Below, piece after piece: positions 1 to 9,899 of a DNA stretch of 64,000 nt. Both the position numbers and the translations under genes were made by a program. Source of the DNA: JBCDKH01 sp964388485 (lineage in GTDB: Bacteria > Planctomycetota > Phycisphaerae > Tepidisphaerales > Tepidisphaeraceae); NCBI GenBank assembly GCA_964388485.1, contig CAYMAS010000002.1, positions 93,370-157,369 on the forward strand. Direction: 5' to 3'. The notes under the pieces are model-generated. The model did no database searches, was not told the origin of the DNA, and saw nothing but the letters and a program-made list of their open reading frames with translations. Numbering within the stretch: the stretch's first letter is position 1; each line of letters starts with the position of its first letter.

Positions 1-1
1 G

Positions 2-727
2 TTGGCGCCGCACATCGAAGAGCCGTACCAGATGAGCCTGCAGGCAATCGACGAGGCCGTTCGCAATGCGATCTGCGTCGGCGTGGATCCGGAGCGGATG
101 GCGCTCCTGGACAACTTCTGCTGGCCCGGTACGGACAACCCCGAGGCGATGGGCACGCTGGTGCGAGCGTGCGAAGCGTGTCGCGACGCGGCGTTGGCGT
201 GGAACACGCCGTTCGTCAGCGGCAAGGATTCGCTCCACAACCAATTCACCGACCGGGAGACCGGCCGGACGATCAAGATCCCGCCGACACTGCTCATTAG
301 TGTGTTCGGCATCATCGACGACGTGACGCGGGCGACCACAAGCGACCTCAAGCGAGCGGGAGACACGCTGTGGCTCGTGTCGGCGACGGGTGATGATCTT
401 GAGTCGCGGTGGAGGTCTCACCTCGCGGTGAGCCGGCTAATCCGCGGCGGCACCGTGACGGCCGCTCACGACGTCAGCGACGGCGGCTGGCTTGTCGCCG
501 CGGCGGAGATGGCGATCGGCGGCCATCTCGGGTTGGACCTGATCGATCTCGACGAGGCGTTTGAAGAGCCAATGACGAGCTACCTCGTTGCCGGCGAAGG
601 CCTGAGCTTCGACGCTAGCCTCGTGACGCGCCAGGTCGGGACGGTGGTTCAGCGAGCTGAGCTTCGAGCCGGCGACGATGCGGTGCTGGTCGAGGCGCTG
701 CGACGCTCCTGGCGCGGAGAAGCTTGA
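2..727 (+). CDS. purL: Phosphoribosylformylglycinamidine synthase PurL, C-terminal part (5' truncated)
   Basis: This is the last 241 residues of the ATP-dependent synthase that makes FGAM from FGAR in step four of purine synthesis. Near the left edge lies the stretch EAVRNAICVGVDP, followed by LDNFCWPG and FVSGKDSLHNQF, which are typical of the second half of large PurL. The C-terminal AIR-synthase-like segment has AHDVSDGGWLVAAAEMA. The frame is open at position 2, so the real start lies outside the window and the first TTG is an internal codon. The gene ends in TGA at 725-727. A REP-like palindrome follows 60 bp downstream. The identification is secure; subunit architecture cannot be judged from the fragment. 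Confidence 0.93.
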   Translation: MAPHIEEPYQMSLQAIDEAVRNAICVGVDPERMALLDNFCWPGTDNPEAMGTLVRACEACRDAALAWNTPFVSGKDSLHNQFTDRETGRTIKIPPTLLISVFGIIDDVTRATTSDLKRAGDTLWLVSATGDDLESRWRSHLAVSRLIRGGTVTAAHDVSDGGWLVAAAEMAIGGHLGLDLIDLDEAFEEPMTSYLVAGEGLSFDASLVTRQVGTVVQRAELRAGDDAVLVEALRRSWRGEA

Positions 728-788
728 CCCGGAGTAGAGAGACGATTCGAAGTAGGGAATTGCGACTGGGAGCGGAGAGGCGCGAGAC

Positions 789-863
789 GGAGCGGCGTCG
801 CTTGCGACGCGGTCTGTCTGGCAATGCTTGGATGCTCCAACGCGTCGCAAGCGACGCCGCTCC
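789..863. repeat. REP-like inverted repeat, family A, copy 1
   Basis: Two 23-bp arms (789-811 and 841-863) are perfect inverted complements, beginning GGAGCGGCGTCGCTTGCGAC, with a 29-bp loop. The same arm recurs at 15921-16009. It lies between purL and the convergent STAS gene. The shape fits REP/BIME palindromes mobilised by RAYT transposases, but no such transposase is seen in the window. Confidence 0.8.
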
Positions 864-937
864 ACATTGGATCGGAGCGTTTCACGTAGATCCTCGCCCC
901 TCTGTTGTTTCGAACAGAACGCAGGATCTCGATCGCT

Positions 938-1297
938 CTACTCTGCGGGCATATCGAAGATCGCGTCAAGTCGGGCGATGTGCATGAGCCCCTGGACGCG
1001 TGGCTGCAGGTGGACAAGCTTTACGCGTCGCTCGCCCTCCTTCGTGCCGCCGGAATCGCCGGCGACCTTTCGAGCCTCTTTGACAACCTCGACCAGGACC
1101 GCCAACGCGCTGCTGTCCATGTACGGCACCTCGCCCAGATCAAGCTCGACGCGAGTCGGCTGATGCTCGCGAACCAAATCCAGCAGGGCATCCCGTAGTT
1201 GCGGAGCGTTGTGGAGGTCGATCTCTCCCTCGACGCGGGCGAACGCGACGCCGTCCGCGAAGCTCGTCTCCTTCAGAAGGTCATCGCGTTCAGCCAC
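938..1297 (-). CDS. STAS-domain protein, anti-sigma factor antagonist type
   Basis: A single STAS domain of 119 residues, the usual size for SpoIIAA/RsbV-type anti-anti-sigma factors. These bind a serine-kinase anti-sigma factor and are switched by phosphorylation of a conserved Ser. Visible features are VEGEIDLHNAPQLRDAL at the N-terminus and YMDSSALAVL around residues 60-69, whose serine pair sits where the phosphosite is in the family. The start is a GTG at 1297. No partner kinase or sigma factor is next to it, so the pathway is unknown. It is the next gene on the minus strand after the Wzc-like kinase, separated by a hairpin, so it may or may not share that transcript. The domain call is firm and the role is inferred. 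Confidence 0.85.
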   Translation of the reverse strand: MAERDDLLKETSFADGVAFARVEGEIDLHNAPQLRDALLDLVREHQPTRVELDLGEVPYMDSSALAVLVEVVKEARKVAGDSGGTKEGERRVKLVHLQPRVQGLMHIARLDAIFDMPAE

Positions 1298-1331
1298 TGC
1301 GGAAGCGTAGGGAGCCCGATGAAGACAACGA

Positions 1332-1353
1332 GCCCCACATGAAGATGCGGGGC
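1332..1353 (-). terminator. Putative terminator after the tyrosine autokinase gene
   Basis: An 8-bp stem with one mismatch (1332-1339 with 1346-1353) and a 6-nt loop sits 27 bp downstream of the autokinase stop. On the minus strand the following bases are only weakly T-rich, so termination strength is uncertain. Confidence 0.45.
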
Positions 1354-1379
1354 CGTGATGACTTCATCCGGAGATGACC

Positions 1380-3710
1380 CTACTTCTTGGCGGCCTTCTG
1401 GTAGTCGTAGTAGGTCTTGATGTTGCGTGTGTAGTACCCGCCGGCGCGGCTGCGGACGGCATTGAGAACGACGCCAAGGTGTTCGACGTTGAGCGACGCC
1501 AAGGAGTCGCGGAGCCGGCCGAGCAGGCCGCGCGTGCTGCTGCGTGCGCGGACGACGCTGATGACGCCGTCGACCTGCGGGGCCAGGGCACCGGTCTCGC
1601 TCGTGAAGAGGATCGGTCCCGAGTCGAAGACGACGATGTCGTAGCCCTCGAAAGCCCGGTCGAGCACGTCGAGGAAGCCGTTGTTCTCGATCAATTCGGT
1701 CGCCGTCGCCTTCTCCGGCTTAGGCCCGCTGGTGAGGACGTGCAGATTCGGCACGCTCTCGACGGCGGCGACGCAGTCATCGAATTGCTCGACGTCCTGC
1801 ATCGCGGTCGAGAAGCCGACGTCGTTGTCGAGGCCGAAGACCTTGTGAATGCCGGGTCGACGGAAGTTGGCGTCGACGAGCAAGACGCTGCGACCGTTCA
1901 AGGCGAGTCCGGCCGCGAGGTTGCAGGCGACGGTGGTTTTGCCGTCACCCGGCTGCGGGCTGGTGACGAGGATGGACCGCGTGCTCTCCAGAGGCGCGAC
2001 GTGCGCCAGTCGGCTGCGAACCATGCGGTACTGCTCCGCCGTCATCGAGTGCGGCGAGTGGGCGATGCTCATCGCCAGCGGCCGATCTCCGTCGGTGGCC
2101 TCGGGATCGTCGCTCTCGTCGGGAATGGTGCCGAGGACGGCGAGGTTGCCGCGGAGCACGTCGCGCGGACTCTTGACGGTGGTGTCGAGCACTTCTCGAA
2201 GGAAGGCCAAGCCGACGACGCTGCCGACGCCTACGAAGAGGCAGGCGGCGACTGTCAGCGGCAGCCGCGGAAAGTCCGGGCTCGTCGGCGGCGTGACGGG
2301 CTGGTACCACTGCAGCACCTTGCTCGGCTGTGCAACCGCGGCACGGCGAAGGAGTTCCAGACGAATCTCCATCTCGTTGACCGTCTGGGCCAACGCCTGG
2401 CGATCACGGTTGAGCTTCTCGAGCTCAGCGGCATCGTTCTCGAGCTGTGCGAGCTCGGCGTTGAGGCGACGAACTTCAACCGTCGCTTCTTCGAGCCGAT
2501 CTTCGGCCGACTCGACCAGCCCGGTCAGCTGTGAGATGACGTTCCCGCGGGCTTGGGCACGGGCGTCGGTGCGGGCATTCTCCAGTTCGATCTGTGTGAT
2601 GTCGATCTGATTGCGGAGTGCCGAGACGACCGGGTGACTGTCGCCCAGACGGTCCCGCTGCAGAGCGAGACTTTGACGGTCAATTTCAAGCCGTTGTTCG
2701 AGCCGCTGGATGGACGGATTTTGGTTCACCATCGCCTCGACCATCGCCGGATCAGCGCCGCGGCTGATGGCGTCTTCAGCGGTGGACAGCTGCTGGCGAA
2801 GCGTGAGGGCTTCCTTGGTCGCCTCACCTTGCTCCCTCAGTGCCTGGTTTAGCAGGCCGCGTTGCGTGGTCAGCGTGTTGGCGGCGTCACCGGCACCGGC
2901 CCCGTCGCTGCGGACCTGACGGATCTGGCGGTCAAGGTCGTTGAGCGCCTCGCGACGGTTGCCAACGATGCGTTCGAGCTCGTCAATCTCCGAATCGAGC
3001 CGGCGGCCTAGCTGCTCATCGAGCTGCTCGATCCGCGTGTTGGCGATGACGTTGAGCAGCTGGTGAGCGTCTGTCGGGTTGTCAGCCTTGAAGCTGATGT
3101 TGATCAACTCCGACCCTCGACGCGGCGAGGCGCTGAAGCTCTCGACAAGCTCCTGTGCCGCCTTTTGCGAATCGAACTGGCCGCCCGCGCCTTTGGCTAC
3201 CTTGTTGAGCCATTGGCTGTTGCGGACCGTCTCGCTCTCGTTGACGATTTCCGTCATGACGGCAGGACTCGCCAAGCCGGCGGCCTGCGTCTGCAGGAGC
3301 ACTTCCAGGTTCGTCTGCCGCAGGCCACGGACGGCCGTGTCATCGCCGAGCGGTCGAAATTCCTGCTCGGGCTGGACGAAGAGTTGCCCCTCGGCCTTGT
3401 AGCTGATGTAGTTGTCCTTGAGCCACTCGTTCAGGAAGTATCCCGCCACGCCGCTGAGCACGAACGCCAAAACGATGAAGATCAGGTTCTCTCGCAGGAC
3501 TCGAATGACGTCGTTGCCGGTCAGGCTCGTCGACCCGCCGGCTTGCGCCGGGCCGGCCGGGAGACTGACGGGCGTCGACAGCACCGGCATGCTCGGCATC
3601 GCGGGCAGGCTCGTGCCGTTGGCTCCGTGCGAGTGGCCGTTGGTGTGGCCGTTGCGACCACGCGGGTCAGGCCCCTGATCGTGTCGAGCGGTTTGCGGAA
3701 GCGTGGTCAT
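1380..3710 (-). CDS. Polysaccharide chain-length regulator / tyrosine autokinase (Wzc type)
   Basis: A 776-residue fused Wzz-BY-kinase that would control length and export of a surface polysaccharide at the inner membrane. After a low-complexity His/Gly-rich N-terminus comes a first membrane segment (about 80-100, NLIFIVLAFVLSGVAGYFL), a long periplasmic coiled-coil region (about 190-460), a second membrane segment (LTVAACLFVGVGSVVGLAFL), then the cytoplasmic kinase. The kinase shows Walker A (PQPGDGKTTVACNLA), Walker A' (VLLVDANFRRPG) and Walker B (IVVFDSGPIL). The tail GGYYTRNIKTYYDYQ is a Tyr cluster, the expected autophosphorylation site. ATG at 3708-3710. It lies in a locus with WecA-like, O-antigen ligase and exosortase genes on the same strand. 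No Wza-type exporter is visible here. Confidence 0.93.
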   Translation of the reverse strand: MTTLPQTARHDQGPDPRGRNGHTNGHSHGANGTSLPAMPSMPVLSTPVSLPAGPAQAGGSTSLTGNDVIRVLRENLIFIVLAFVLSGVAGYFLNEWLKDNYISYKAEGQLFVQPEQEFRPLGDDTAVRGLRQTNLEVLLQTQAAGLASPAVMTEIVNESETVRNSQWLNKVAKGAGGQFDSQKAAQELVESFSASPRRGSELINISFKADNPTDAHQLLNVIANTRIEQLDEQLGRRLDSEIDELERIVGNRREALNDLDRQIRQVRSDGAGAGDAANTLTTQRGLLNQALREQGEATKEALTLRQQLSTAEDAISRGADPAMVEAMVNQNPSIQRLEQRLEIDRQSLALQRDRLGDSHPVVSALRNQIDITQIELENARTDARAQARGNVISQLTGLVESAEDRLEEATVEVRRLNAELAQLENDAAELEKLNRDRQALAQTVNEMEIRLELLRRAAVAQPSKVLQWYQPVTPPTSPDFPRLPLTVAACLFVGVGSVVGLAFLREVLDTTVKSPRDVLRGNLAVLGTIPDESDDPEATDGDRPLAMSIAHSPHSMTAEQYRMVRSRLAHVAPLESTRSILVTSPQPGDGKTTVACNLAAGLALNGRSVLLVDANFRRPGIHKVFGLDNDVGFSTAMQDVEQFDDCVAAVESVPNLHVLTSGPKPEKATATELIENNGFLDVLDRAFEGYDIVVFDSGPILFTSETGALAPQVDGVISVVRARSSTRGLLGRLRDSLASLNVEHLGVVLNAVRSRAGGYYTRNIKTYYDYQKAAKK

Positions 3711-3864
3711 GGCAAGTAGCAGTGCGAGCGTGGCTGACGGTGCTTTGTAGGATCGCGTGCGAGTGTGAGCGGCAGATGTGCGTCAGGCTTTCGTGCAGGT
3801 CGATTCGCCGCATCTGAGACGAAGATGCGACATGAAGCAACCTGACGCCACTCGACAGATGGGT

Positions 3865-6800
3865 TCATCCCTCCGTCTCAGCATCGGCGGCATCGATCTG
3901 ATCCTTAAGCCGCTGGGCGGCGGCACGAAGTTCGGACAACAGCTCTTCGTCGCCAGGCCGACGCGTCTCGCGGTCTTCGAGACGACGGAGCAGGAACTCG
4001 ATGCCGACCTCCGTGTTTTCCAAAGCTGCCTCCAGATCGCCCGTCGCTTCCAAGGCGACGGCCAGATGGCGGAAGACCTCGGGGAAGAGCGCGTCGTCGC
4101 GCTCGGCAATCGTCCGAGCCCGCTGGAGCAGACGAATCGCTTCCTGGAGCTCATCCTCGTTGCCGTCGAGGATGGCCAGTTGGGCCTTCGACCAGCCGAG
4201 TGTGTCGATCACGCTGGGCGTTGGTTCGTTGCCGCTGGGCCGCTGTCGCTCCGTGTCGAGATCGACCGCCTGCTGCGACCGCTCGACGGCTTCGCTCAGG
4301 TATCGACGACGGGCTTCGTCGGACGTGCCTTCGCGGTCAGCCAGAAGCGTGAGCGTGTAAGCGAGGTTGTTGTTAACGCCGATGCTGTCGGGCGACAGCT
4401 CACGGGCGCGGCGGAAGGCGTTGATGCTTTCCTCCAGCCGCGGCGGCTGGCTGCTGAGGTAGAGCGTGCCGAGCTGTTGCTGGAACGCCGCTTCCTGCTG
4501 CGGCGACATGCCGTTGCCGGCATCAAGGGCCTGTCGCACGTTTTGCAGCAACTCGATCGCCCGGTCGTAGTTGCCGGCTTGAGCGAAGAGACGCGTGGCG
4601 GCGTAGGTGGCCGGCACGTCGATCGGGTCGGCTTCGACCTGATCCTCGATCAACGCATAAGCCGCATCGATGCCGACGTCTTTCTCCATCTCGAGCAGCA
4701 CCTGAGCCGCCCCCTGTTGGCCGCGAGCGGCCAGAGTCAGCTGATAGGCATTGGCGTACGCCTCGCGAGCGGCACGGTCCCGACCTGACGCTGCCAAGGC
4801 CTCTGCCTGACGACGCGCCAGCCACCACGGCAACTGGTTAGCGTCGCCACCGAGCCGCTGGCCCCAAAACTCGACTTGGCGAAGCGCCTCGTCGGCCCGG
4901 CCGAACTGCAGGAGCAGGTCGAGGTAGCCATTCAGGTACGACGGCACATTGGCGGCAAGCGTGTCAGCTCCCTGCGGCGCCACGCCGCTCTCGGCGAAGC
5001 CGCGTTGCACCTCGACGGACTGTTCCAAGGCACGTCGGCCGTAGTTGATCGCGTCGTTGCCGCGGTTGCGAAGGGCTTCCATCCGGGCTCGGGCCAGGAG
5101 CAGGATCGGACTGTCGGCGGCCTCGGTGCCATCGGCACCGCGGAAATAGCGATCCGCCGCCTCAAAGTCGGGCGGGCTGACCGCCAGCCGCATCTGGGCC
5201 AGCGACAGTCGTGCCTGCACGTCGCCGGCGCGGATGTCGAGCAGACGACGCAACGCGTTTTCCGCTTCGTCACGCTCACCCAGTTCCTGGTAGACCCGGG
5301 CGAGATTGCGGTAGGCGTCGAGGTTGCTCGGCCGAAGCTCGATTGAGCGTTCGAAGTCGTCGACCGCCTCCTGCAGATCGCCGTCTTCGATCTGCCCACG
5401 TGCGACGGCTCGGAGGTAGAGCAGATCGGCATTGTGGCCGAGCGACTCGAGTCCCTCATTCGCATAGTCGAGAGCGGCCTGAGCATTGCCGCGTCGAAGT
5501 TCGGCGAGGGTTGCTGCCGAGTAAGCGGTGGAGCTGATGTCGTCGCCTTTCATCGCTTGGGCGAGTTCGTCATAAAGACGCTCCTTCTCCTCGCCCGTCG
5601 CTCCGGTCGCCCGTGCCGCCAGCAGCGAGACGATGCGGTTGGAGACGGTCGGCAGATCCTCGAAGCCGCTCAGAACATCGATGGCATCTCGCGTCTGGCC
5701 CTGCTGGCTCAGCAGCTGCGACAAAGCCAGACGCATCGACGCCTGCCGCGTTCGCGGGGCATCGGCGGGGATCGTGTTGAGGTGCCGGCGGACGACCTGC
5801 TCGGCACCGGTGATGTTGTCGTCATTGGCGTAGAAGGTCGCAGCAGCAGCGACTGCGGACGCATCGGCGATGAGCGTCTCGGGGTGCGTGGGCGTCATGC
5901 GTTCGTCGAAGAACGTCCGCACGGTCTGCCGAGCTTCACCACCGGCGGCGACACCAAGGTTCGCCAGGAACCGAACCAGATTGCCCGGTTCTTCCGCAAA
6001 TGCGACGGCCTCGGCTGCCTCGGCCACCCCTTCAGCGGCCAGTGCCGTCACACGGTCTGTTTCACCCTTGCGACGAGCGTTGGCGATGGCAGCGACGTAG
6101 CCCTCGAGCAGCTGCTGCCGCAACGCAAGGTTGTCCGGATCGGCTTCGGCCCGCTCACGACGCTTCGCCAGCACCGGTGCGGCATCGCCGTAACCGAGTT
6201 CCAGAGCATCAAGCGCTGCGAGCAGTCGCGGGTCGTTTCGCCGCTGAGCCAACCCGCGTTCGATGGCGGCCTTGGATTCTTCGATCCGCCCGGCCTGTTC
6301 GAAGGCGGTGGCGGCTTCGATGACGACGCGAAGGTCGGTCGGGGCCAGTCGAAGCGCTTGCTCCGCCGCCTCGGCCGCTTCGCCGGGCTCACCGGAAAGA
6401 CGGAGGGTCTCAGAAAGCAGCCGCTGAGCTTCGGCCATTGATGGATAAGCGTCGGCAGTTCTTGTCGCCAGCTCCAGAGCCGATTCGAGATCACCTTCGG
6501 CCATCGTCAGGCGAATCCGGTAGATCTCGCCGCCGGCACCGTCGGCACCACGACTGCCGAGACGGTCCGCCACGACTCGGGCGTCGTCGAGACGTTTGGC
6601 CTGCAGGTAGAGACCGAAGAGCAACTCGTCCGCACGGTTCCGCTCGGCGGTGCGAGTGGAGTCGTCGTAGCCGTCGACGAGGCCTTCGACCAGTTCAATG
6701 GCTCTTGCCGTGTCTCCCTGCTGTTGCGCAAGCTGGGCTTGGACGATGGTACTGGTGTTCTCGTCGAGGCCGACCGTGCGGTTACCTGCAAGACGCTCCA

Positions 6801-8838
6801 GGGCCAACTTTGCCGTCTCGCTGTCGGGCAGGCCCTGGAGGATGGTGATGGCTCCGTCGCGATCGCCGCGGCTGCTGGCAACCTGAGCGGCGATGAGGCC
6901 GATCTGTTCATCTTCGGGGAACTCTTCGAGCAGTTCGTCCGCCAGCCGAGCGGCGAGATCCATGTCCGACGCCGCGAAAGCGACCTGGATCTTGGAAATC
7001 TTCTCTTCCCGCGTGCCTTCGGGCAGGTTCTCGAGCTGGCCGGTCAACGCGATGCGGATGCGCTGGAGCGACTGCTGCGTTGCCTCCGGCAAAGCGTCCT
7101 TGACCCGATCGAGGCGGTCGAGGACGTCCATCGCTCGCTGCTTGTCACCCGAGAGCCGGTACAACTCCGCCAGCCGAAGGCCGTCGGCGACCGTCCCGGC
7201 GAGGTTGAAGGCTCGCTGCAGGTACTCGGTTTCGGCACCGGCCTGACCGCTTTCACGGTTGATGTCGGCCAGGAGACGCAGCATGTCGACCCGCTCACGA
7301 CGAGCGGCGGCACTGTCGTTTTGTTCCAACTCCCGCAGCGCCCGCTCGAGCGTCTCGAGCCCGGCGAACGTTTCACCGGCAGCGACCTGGAGCTGGCCCT
7401 CGACGCGGCGGACGGCGAACGTCTTGGGAAGCGACAGCAACGCCGCCTGCTCCTCATATGCCGCCAACGCTTCCTCGGCATCGGCGAGCAGCGTCCGCTG
7501 CGATGCAGCCGTCGCATCACCCCTGCGACGCTCCGCCCGACGCTCTTCGAGCAACGAGTCCGCCAGGAACAGGCCGATCTGGGCCTTGTTCTCGCGGGCC
7601 TGCAGACCAGCGAAGCCCGGCACCTGCGGCAGCGGCTCCTCCGCACGCTCCGACGCCGCACGCATCACCTGGCTGGCTTGGGCGTGCTGGTTCCGCTCGC
7701 GAAGCTGATCGGCATAGATTCGGGCCGCCCGGACGCTCCAAGGCCGCTCGTCGTACATCTTCTCGAGCAACGCCTCAATCTCCGGATCGGCAGCGTTACG
7801 ACGACGCAGCGTCTCGGCGAGGTTGTAGTGAACGTCGGCGTAGATGGTCTCGAACGTGTCACGCTCGGCATCGACCTCTTCGATTGCACGACGCAGGTAC
7901 TGCACCGCCTTGTCGCGATAGGACTCGGCGGCCTCGTCGCCCGCATTGCGAGCGGTAACGGCGTCGGGCTCCTCGTTGGCATCGCGAGCGGCCCGCGCGA
8001 CGTCGAACTGGGCGAGGTTGTTGGCCAGGAAGGCAATCGTCTCGAACGCCTGACCCAAGTGCGTGTAGGCAGAGGCGGTGTCCGTGGGGAAGCCGTCTCG
8101 CGGCTCGTGACCGTCCTCGAGCGCTGCCGCAGCGGCTTCGACATCGGCGACGAACTGGTCGAACGTCGCCTGCTGGTCCTCCCGCGTCACGCCCGGCCTC
8201 GACATCTGCAAGCCGACCGCGGTCCGCATCGCCCGCAGACCGGTGCCATCGACCGGATCGTTCGCCACGACAGCCGCGGCTTCGGCGCGGGCCTGCTCGA
8301 TGTCCTCTTCAGTGATCTCCTCGCTCGTCACACTCGACAGATCCACGGTCGCCGCGGCTCGGAAGACGAGGGCTTCGGGATCGTCCGGCTCGAGGGCGAG
8401 GATCTTGTTCGCAACGTCACGAATCTGCAACGCCGCCCGGCTCGGTTGGCCGGCACGGAAGGTGGGGTTGTCGGCATGAAACCGCAAGAGCCGCCGCATC
8501 GCCTCAACGTTGCTCGTGTCGTCGCCGACGACCTGCTCGAGAATCTGCGACATTTGCTGCAGCTTTTCGCCGCCATCCTCTTCGTCTGCCGTGAGCTTCG
8601 CGACGTTGTCGACGACCTTGAGGCCGTACTCCGCGATCTGCGTCGCCCGATAAGCCTTGCCCCACTGGTCGGCGGCCTTCTGCCACTGGCCCGCTTCTTC
8701 GAACTCCATTGCGCGGTTGACGGCACGCTCCGGGTTGTCGCGATACGCACGCCCCGCCAGGAACAAGCCGAGTCCGCCGAGGGCGACGACGACGGCGAGG
8801 ATGATGAGCAGGTTGGTGTTGAGCCGTTTGCGGGCCAT
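3865..8838 (-). CDS. Giant membrane-anchored TPR-repeat protein
   Basis: A 1657-residue protein beginning MARKRLNTNLLIILAVV, with one N-terminal membrane anchor followed by almost continuous helical repeats. TPR-like signatures recur, for example ALEPDDPEALVFRAAA, ELRPSNLDAYRNLARVYQEL and SPDSIGVNNNLAYTLTLLA. The chosen ATG at 8838 places the membrane segment directly at the N-terminus; a TTG at 8919 would add 27 Pro-rich residues. It lies between the exosortase/EpsI genes and the Wzc-like kinase, as TPR proteins often do in PEP-CTERM/exopolysaccharide loci (the PrsT type), but it is much longer than those. A scaffold role in polysaccharide or protein export is an inference. The fold call is firm. 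Confidence 0.85.
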   Translation of the reverse strand: MARKRLNTNLLIILAVVVALGGLGLFLAGRAYRDNPERAVNRAMEFEEAGQWQKAADQWGKAYRATQIAEYGLKVVDNVAKLTADEEDGGEKLQQMSQILEQVVGDDTSNVEAMRRLLRFHADNPTFRAGQPSRAALQIRDVANKILALEPDDPEALVFRAAATVDLSSVTSEEITEEDIEQARAEAAAVVANDPVDGTGLRAMRTAVGLQMSRPGVTREDQQATFDQFVADVEAAAAALEDGHEPRDGFPTDTASAYTHLGQAFETIAFLANNLAQFDVARAARDANEEPDAVTARNAGDEAAESYRDKAVQYLRRAIEEVDAERDTFETIYADVHYNLAETLRRRNAADPEIEALLEKMYDERPWSVRAARIYADQLRERNQHAQASQVMRAASERAEEPLPQVPGFAGLQARENKAQIGLFLADSLLEERRAERRRGDATAASQRTLLADAEEALAAYEEQAALLSLPKTFAVRRVEGQLQVAAGETFAGLETLERALRELEQNDSAAARRERVDMLRLLADINRESGQAGAETEYLQRAFNLAGTVADGLRLAELYRLSGDKQRAMDVLDRLDRVKDALPEATQQSLQRIRIALTGQLENLPEGTREEKISKIQVAFAASDMDLAARLADELLEEFPEDEQIGLIAAQVASSRGDRDGAITILQGLPDSETAKLALERLAGNRTVGLDENTSTIVQAQLAQQQGDTARAIELVEGLVDGYDDSTRTAERNRADELLFGLYLQAKRLDDARVVADRLGSRGADGAGGEIYRIRLTMAEGDLESALELATRTADAYPSMAEAQRLLSETLRLSGEPGEAAEAAEQALRLAPTDLRVVIEAATAFEQAGRIEESKAAIERGLAQRRNDPRLLAALDALELGYGDAAPVLAKRRERAEADPDNLALRQQLLEGYVAAIANARRKGETDRVTALAAEGVAEAAEAVAFAEEPGNLVRFLANLGVAAGGEARQTVRTFFDERMTPTHPETLIADASAVAAAATFYANDDNITGAEQVVRRHLNTIPADAPRTRQASMRLALSQLLSQQGQTRDAIDVLSGFEDLPTVSNRIVSLLAARATGATGEEKERLYDELAQAMKGDDISSTAYSAATLAELRRGNAQAALDYANEGLESLGHNADLLYLRAVARGQIEDGDLQEAVDDFERSIELRPSNLDAYRNLARVYQELGERDEAENALRRLLDIRAGDVQARLSLAQMRLAVSPPDFEAADRYFRGADGTEAADSPILLLARARMEALRNRGNDAINYGRRALEQSVEVQRGFAESGVAPQGADTLAANVPSYLNGYLDLLLQFGRADEALRQVEFWGQRLGGDANQLPWWLARRQAEALAASGRDRAAREAYANAYQLTLAARGQQGAAQVLLEMEKDVGIDAAYALIEDQVEADPIDVPATYAATRLFAQAGNYDRAIELLQNVRQALDAGNGMSPQQEAAFQQQLGTLYLSSQPPRLEESINAFRRARELSPDSIGVNNNLAYTLTLLADREGTSDEARRRYLSEAVERSQQAVDLDTERQRPSGNEPTPSVIDTLGWSKAQLAILDGNEDELQEAIRLLQRARTIAERDDALFPEVFRHLAVALEATGDLEAALENTEVGIEFLLRRLEDRETRRPGDEELLSELRAAAQRLKDQIDAADAETEG

Positions 8839-8977
8839 GATCGGCGGTCGGTGGTTCGGCGGACGCGACGCGTCCGGTGGTGGTGGTAAGGGAACCGGGG
8901 CACGAAGCGTATCAGTCAAGGTCGCCGGTGCGCAGTCCGCGGCACGAGCCCGCTAAAAGCGTCATTTCCCCGGTGAC

Positions 8978-9898
8978 TCACTCGGCGGCGACGACTTCGT
9001 TCCAGTCAGGCAGGATGTTTTCGACCTCCGGCAACGCGTGGTTGAGGAACTCCGTCAAATCCTCGACTGCTTCGGTCTCCTCCGCCTCGCCGCTGAGGCC
9101 GAGCGTGGCGACCTCGATCTTGGCGAAATAAGCGTGCGTCTCGAAGAGGTTCTGAAGCCGCTTACGGACGCCGGTGATCGCGTCGTGCTCGTAGTCGCCG
9201 TTGACGTGGAAGAAGTAGGCGACCCGCTGGACCGGCTTCTGGCTACCAACGGACCCGCGGTTGTCCTGAAACGCGGCAAAACTGACGTCGATCTCGCCGC
9301 CAGTCGCCTCGGTCTGCTCGGTTGCGACCGGCAACGTCAGCGTCTCGCGGCCGACCATGTCGAAGCCAGCCCCGAGCATGCAGCGATCGGGGATGTGCGG
9401 CACGGTATCGACGCTGCCCGTGTAGTACGCTACGTGCAACGTCACGCCGCCCGACTGGCTGTTGCGCCGGACGTTGCGGGCCAGGTGGCTGACGATCTCG
9501 TCTGTCTTAAGCTCGGCGTTTTCGTAAGCCTGCAAGACCTCGTCATCCGCGTAGCGAAGGTCGATGTAGGTCCGCTGGATGTAGTCGGTGGTGCCGAGTT
9601 CTTCTTCAATCTCGGCCGGCATGCGAACGTCGCTGATCGCCAGATACGGGCCGATGCGGGTGGGGATGGTCAGAATGCTGGCCCGCGGCTCGACGGCCTC
9701 TTTGCGGAAGTTGAGCTTGAGCGACGGCACCGCCGCATTGAGCGCGACGGCCGAAACGCCCAACACGAGGCCGACGATGGCGAGTGCACGAAACCGTCGC
9801 GCCCGACGCGTCGGATCAGCCGGCGGGACGATGGGATCATCCGGTCCCGACGCATAGGCCAAGGGCGGAGTCCTGGAAGCTTCAGGCGGTTGCGACAT
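8978..9898 (-). CDS. Exosortase-associated EpsI-domain protein
   Basis: About 306 residues: a cytoplasmic N-terminus, one membrane segment (ALAIVGLVLGVSAVALNAAV) and an extracytoplasmic domain with VTLHVAYYTGSVDTVPHIPDRC followed by MLGAGFDMVGRE. The Cys-containing PDRCMLGAGF stretch matches the core of EpsI (DUF3485) domains. These are encoded with exosortases, either fused or as the next gene, and are tied to exopolysaccharide/PEP-CTERM systems. The start used is the ATG at 9898, just after the exosortase stop (TGAGATG arrangement). An in-frame ATG at 9916 would overlap exosortase and cannot be excluded. Tight spacing indicates translational coupling with exosortase. Confidence 0.85.
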   Translation of the reverse strand: MSQPPEASRTPPLAYASGPDDPIVPPADPTRRARRFRALAIVGLVLGVSAVALNAAVPSLKLNFRKEAVEPRASILTIPTRIGPYLAISDVRMPAEIEEELGTTDYIQRTYIDLRYADDEVLQAYENAELKTDEIVSHLARNVRRNSQSGGVTLHVAYYTGSVDTVPHIPDRCMLGAGFDMVGRETLTLPVATEQTEATGGEIDVSFAAFQDNRGSVGSQKPVQRVAYFFHVNGDYEHDAITGVRKRLQNLFETHAYFAKIEVATLGLSGEAEETEAVEDLTEFLNHALPEVENILPDWNEVVAAE

Positions 9899-9899
9899 C

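Noticed and set aside
1462..1644. Short frames in the C-terminal part of the tyrosine kinase
   Set aside because: They are shadows of a gene with clear motifs and carry no signals of their own.
6724..8889. A 721-residue open frame on the plus strand, and similar long frames opposite other genes
   Set aside because: It lies antisense to the giant TPR gene. In very GC-rich DNA, long antisense frames arise from codon bias. Its translation shows no domain and is rich in Arg, Gly and Leu in the typical shadow pattern.
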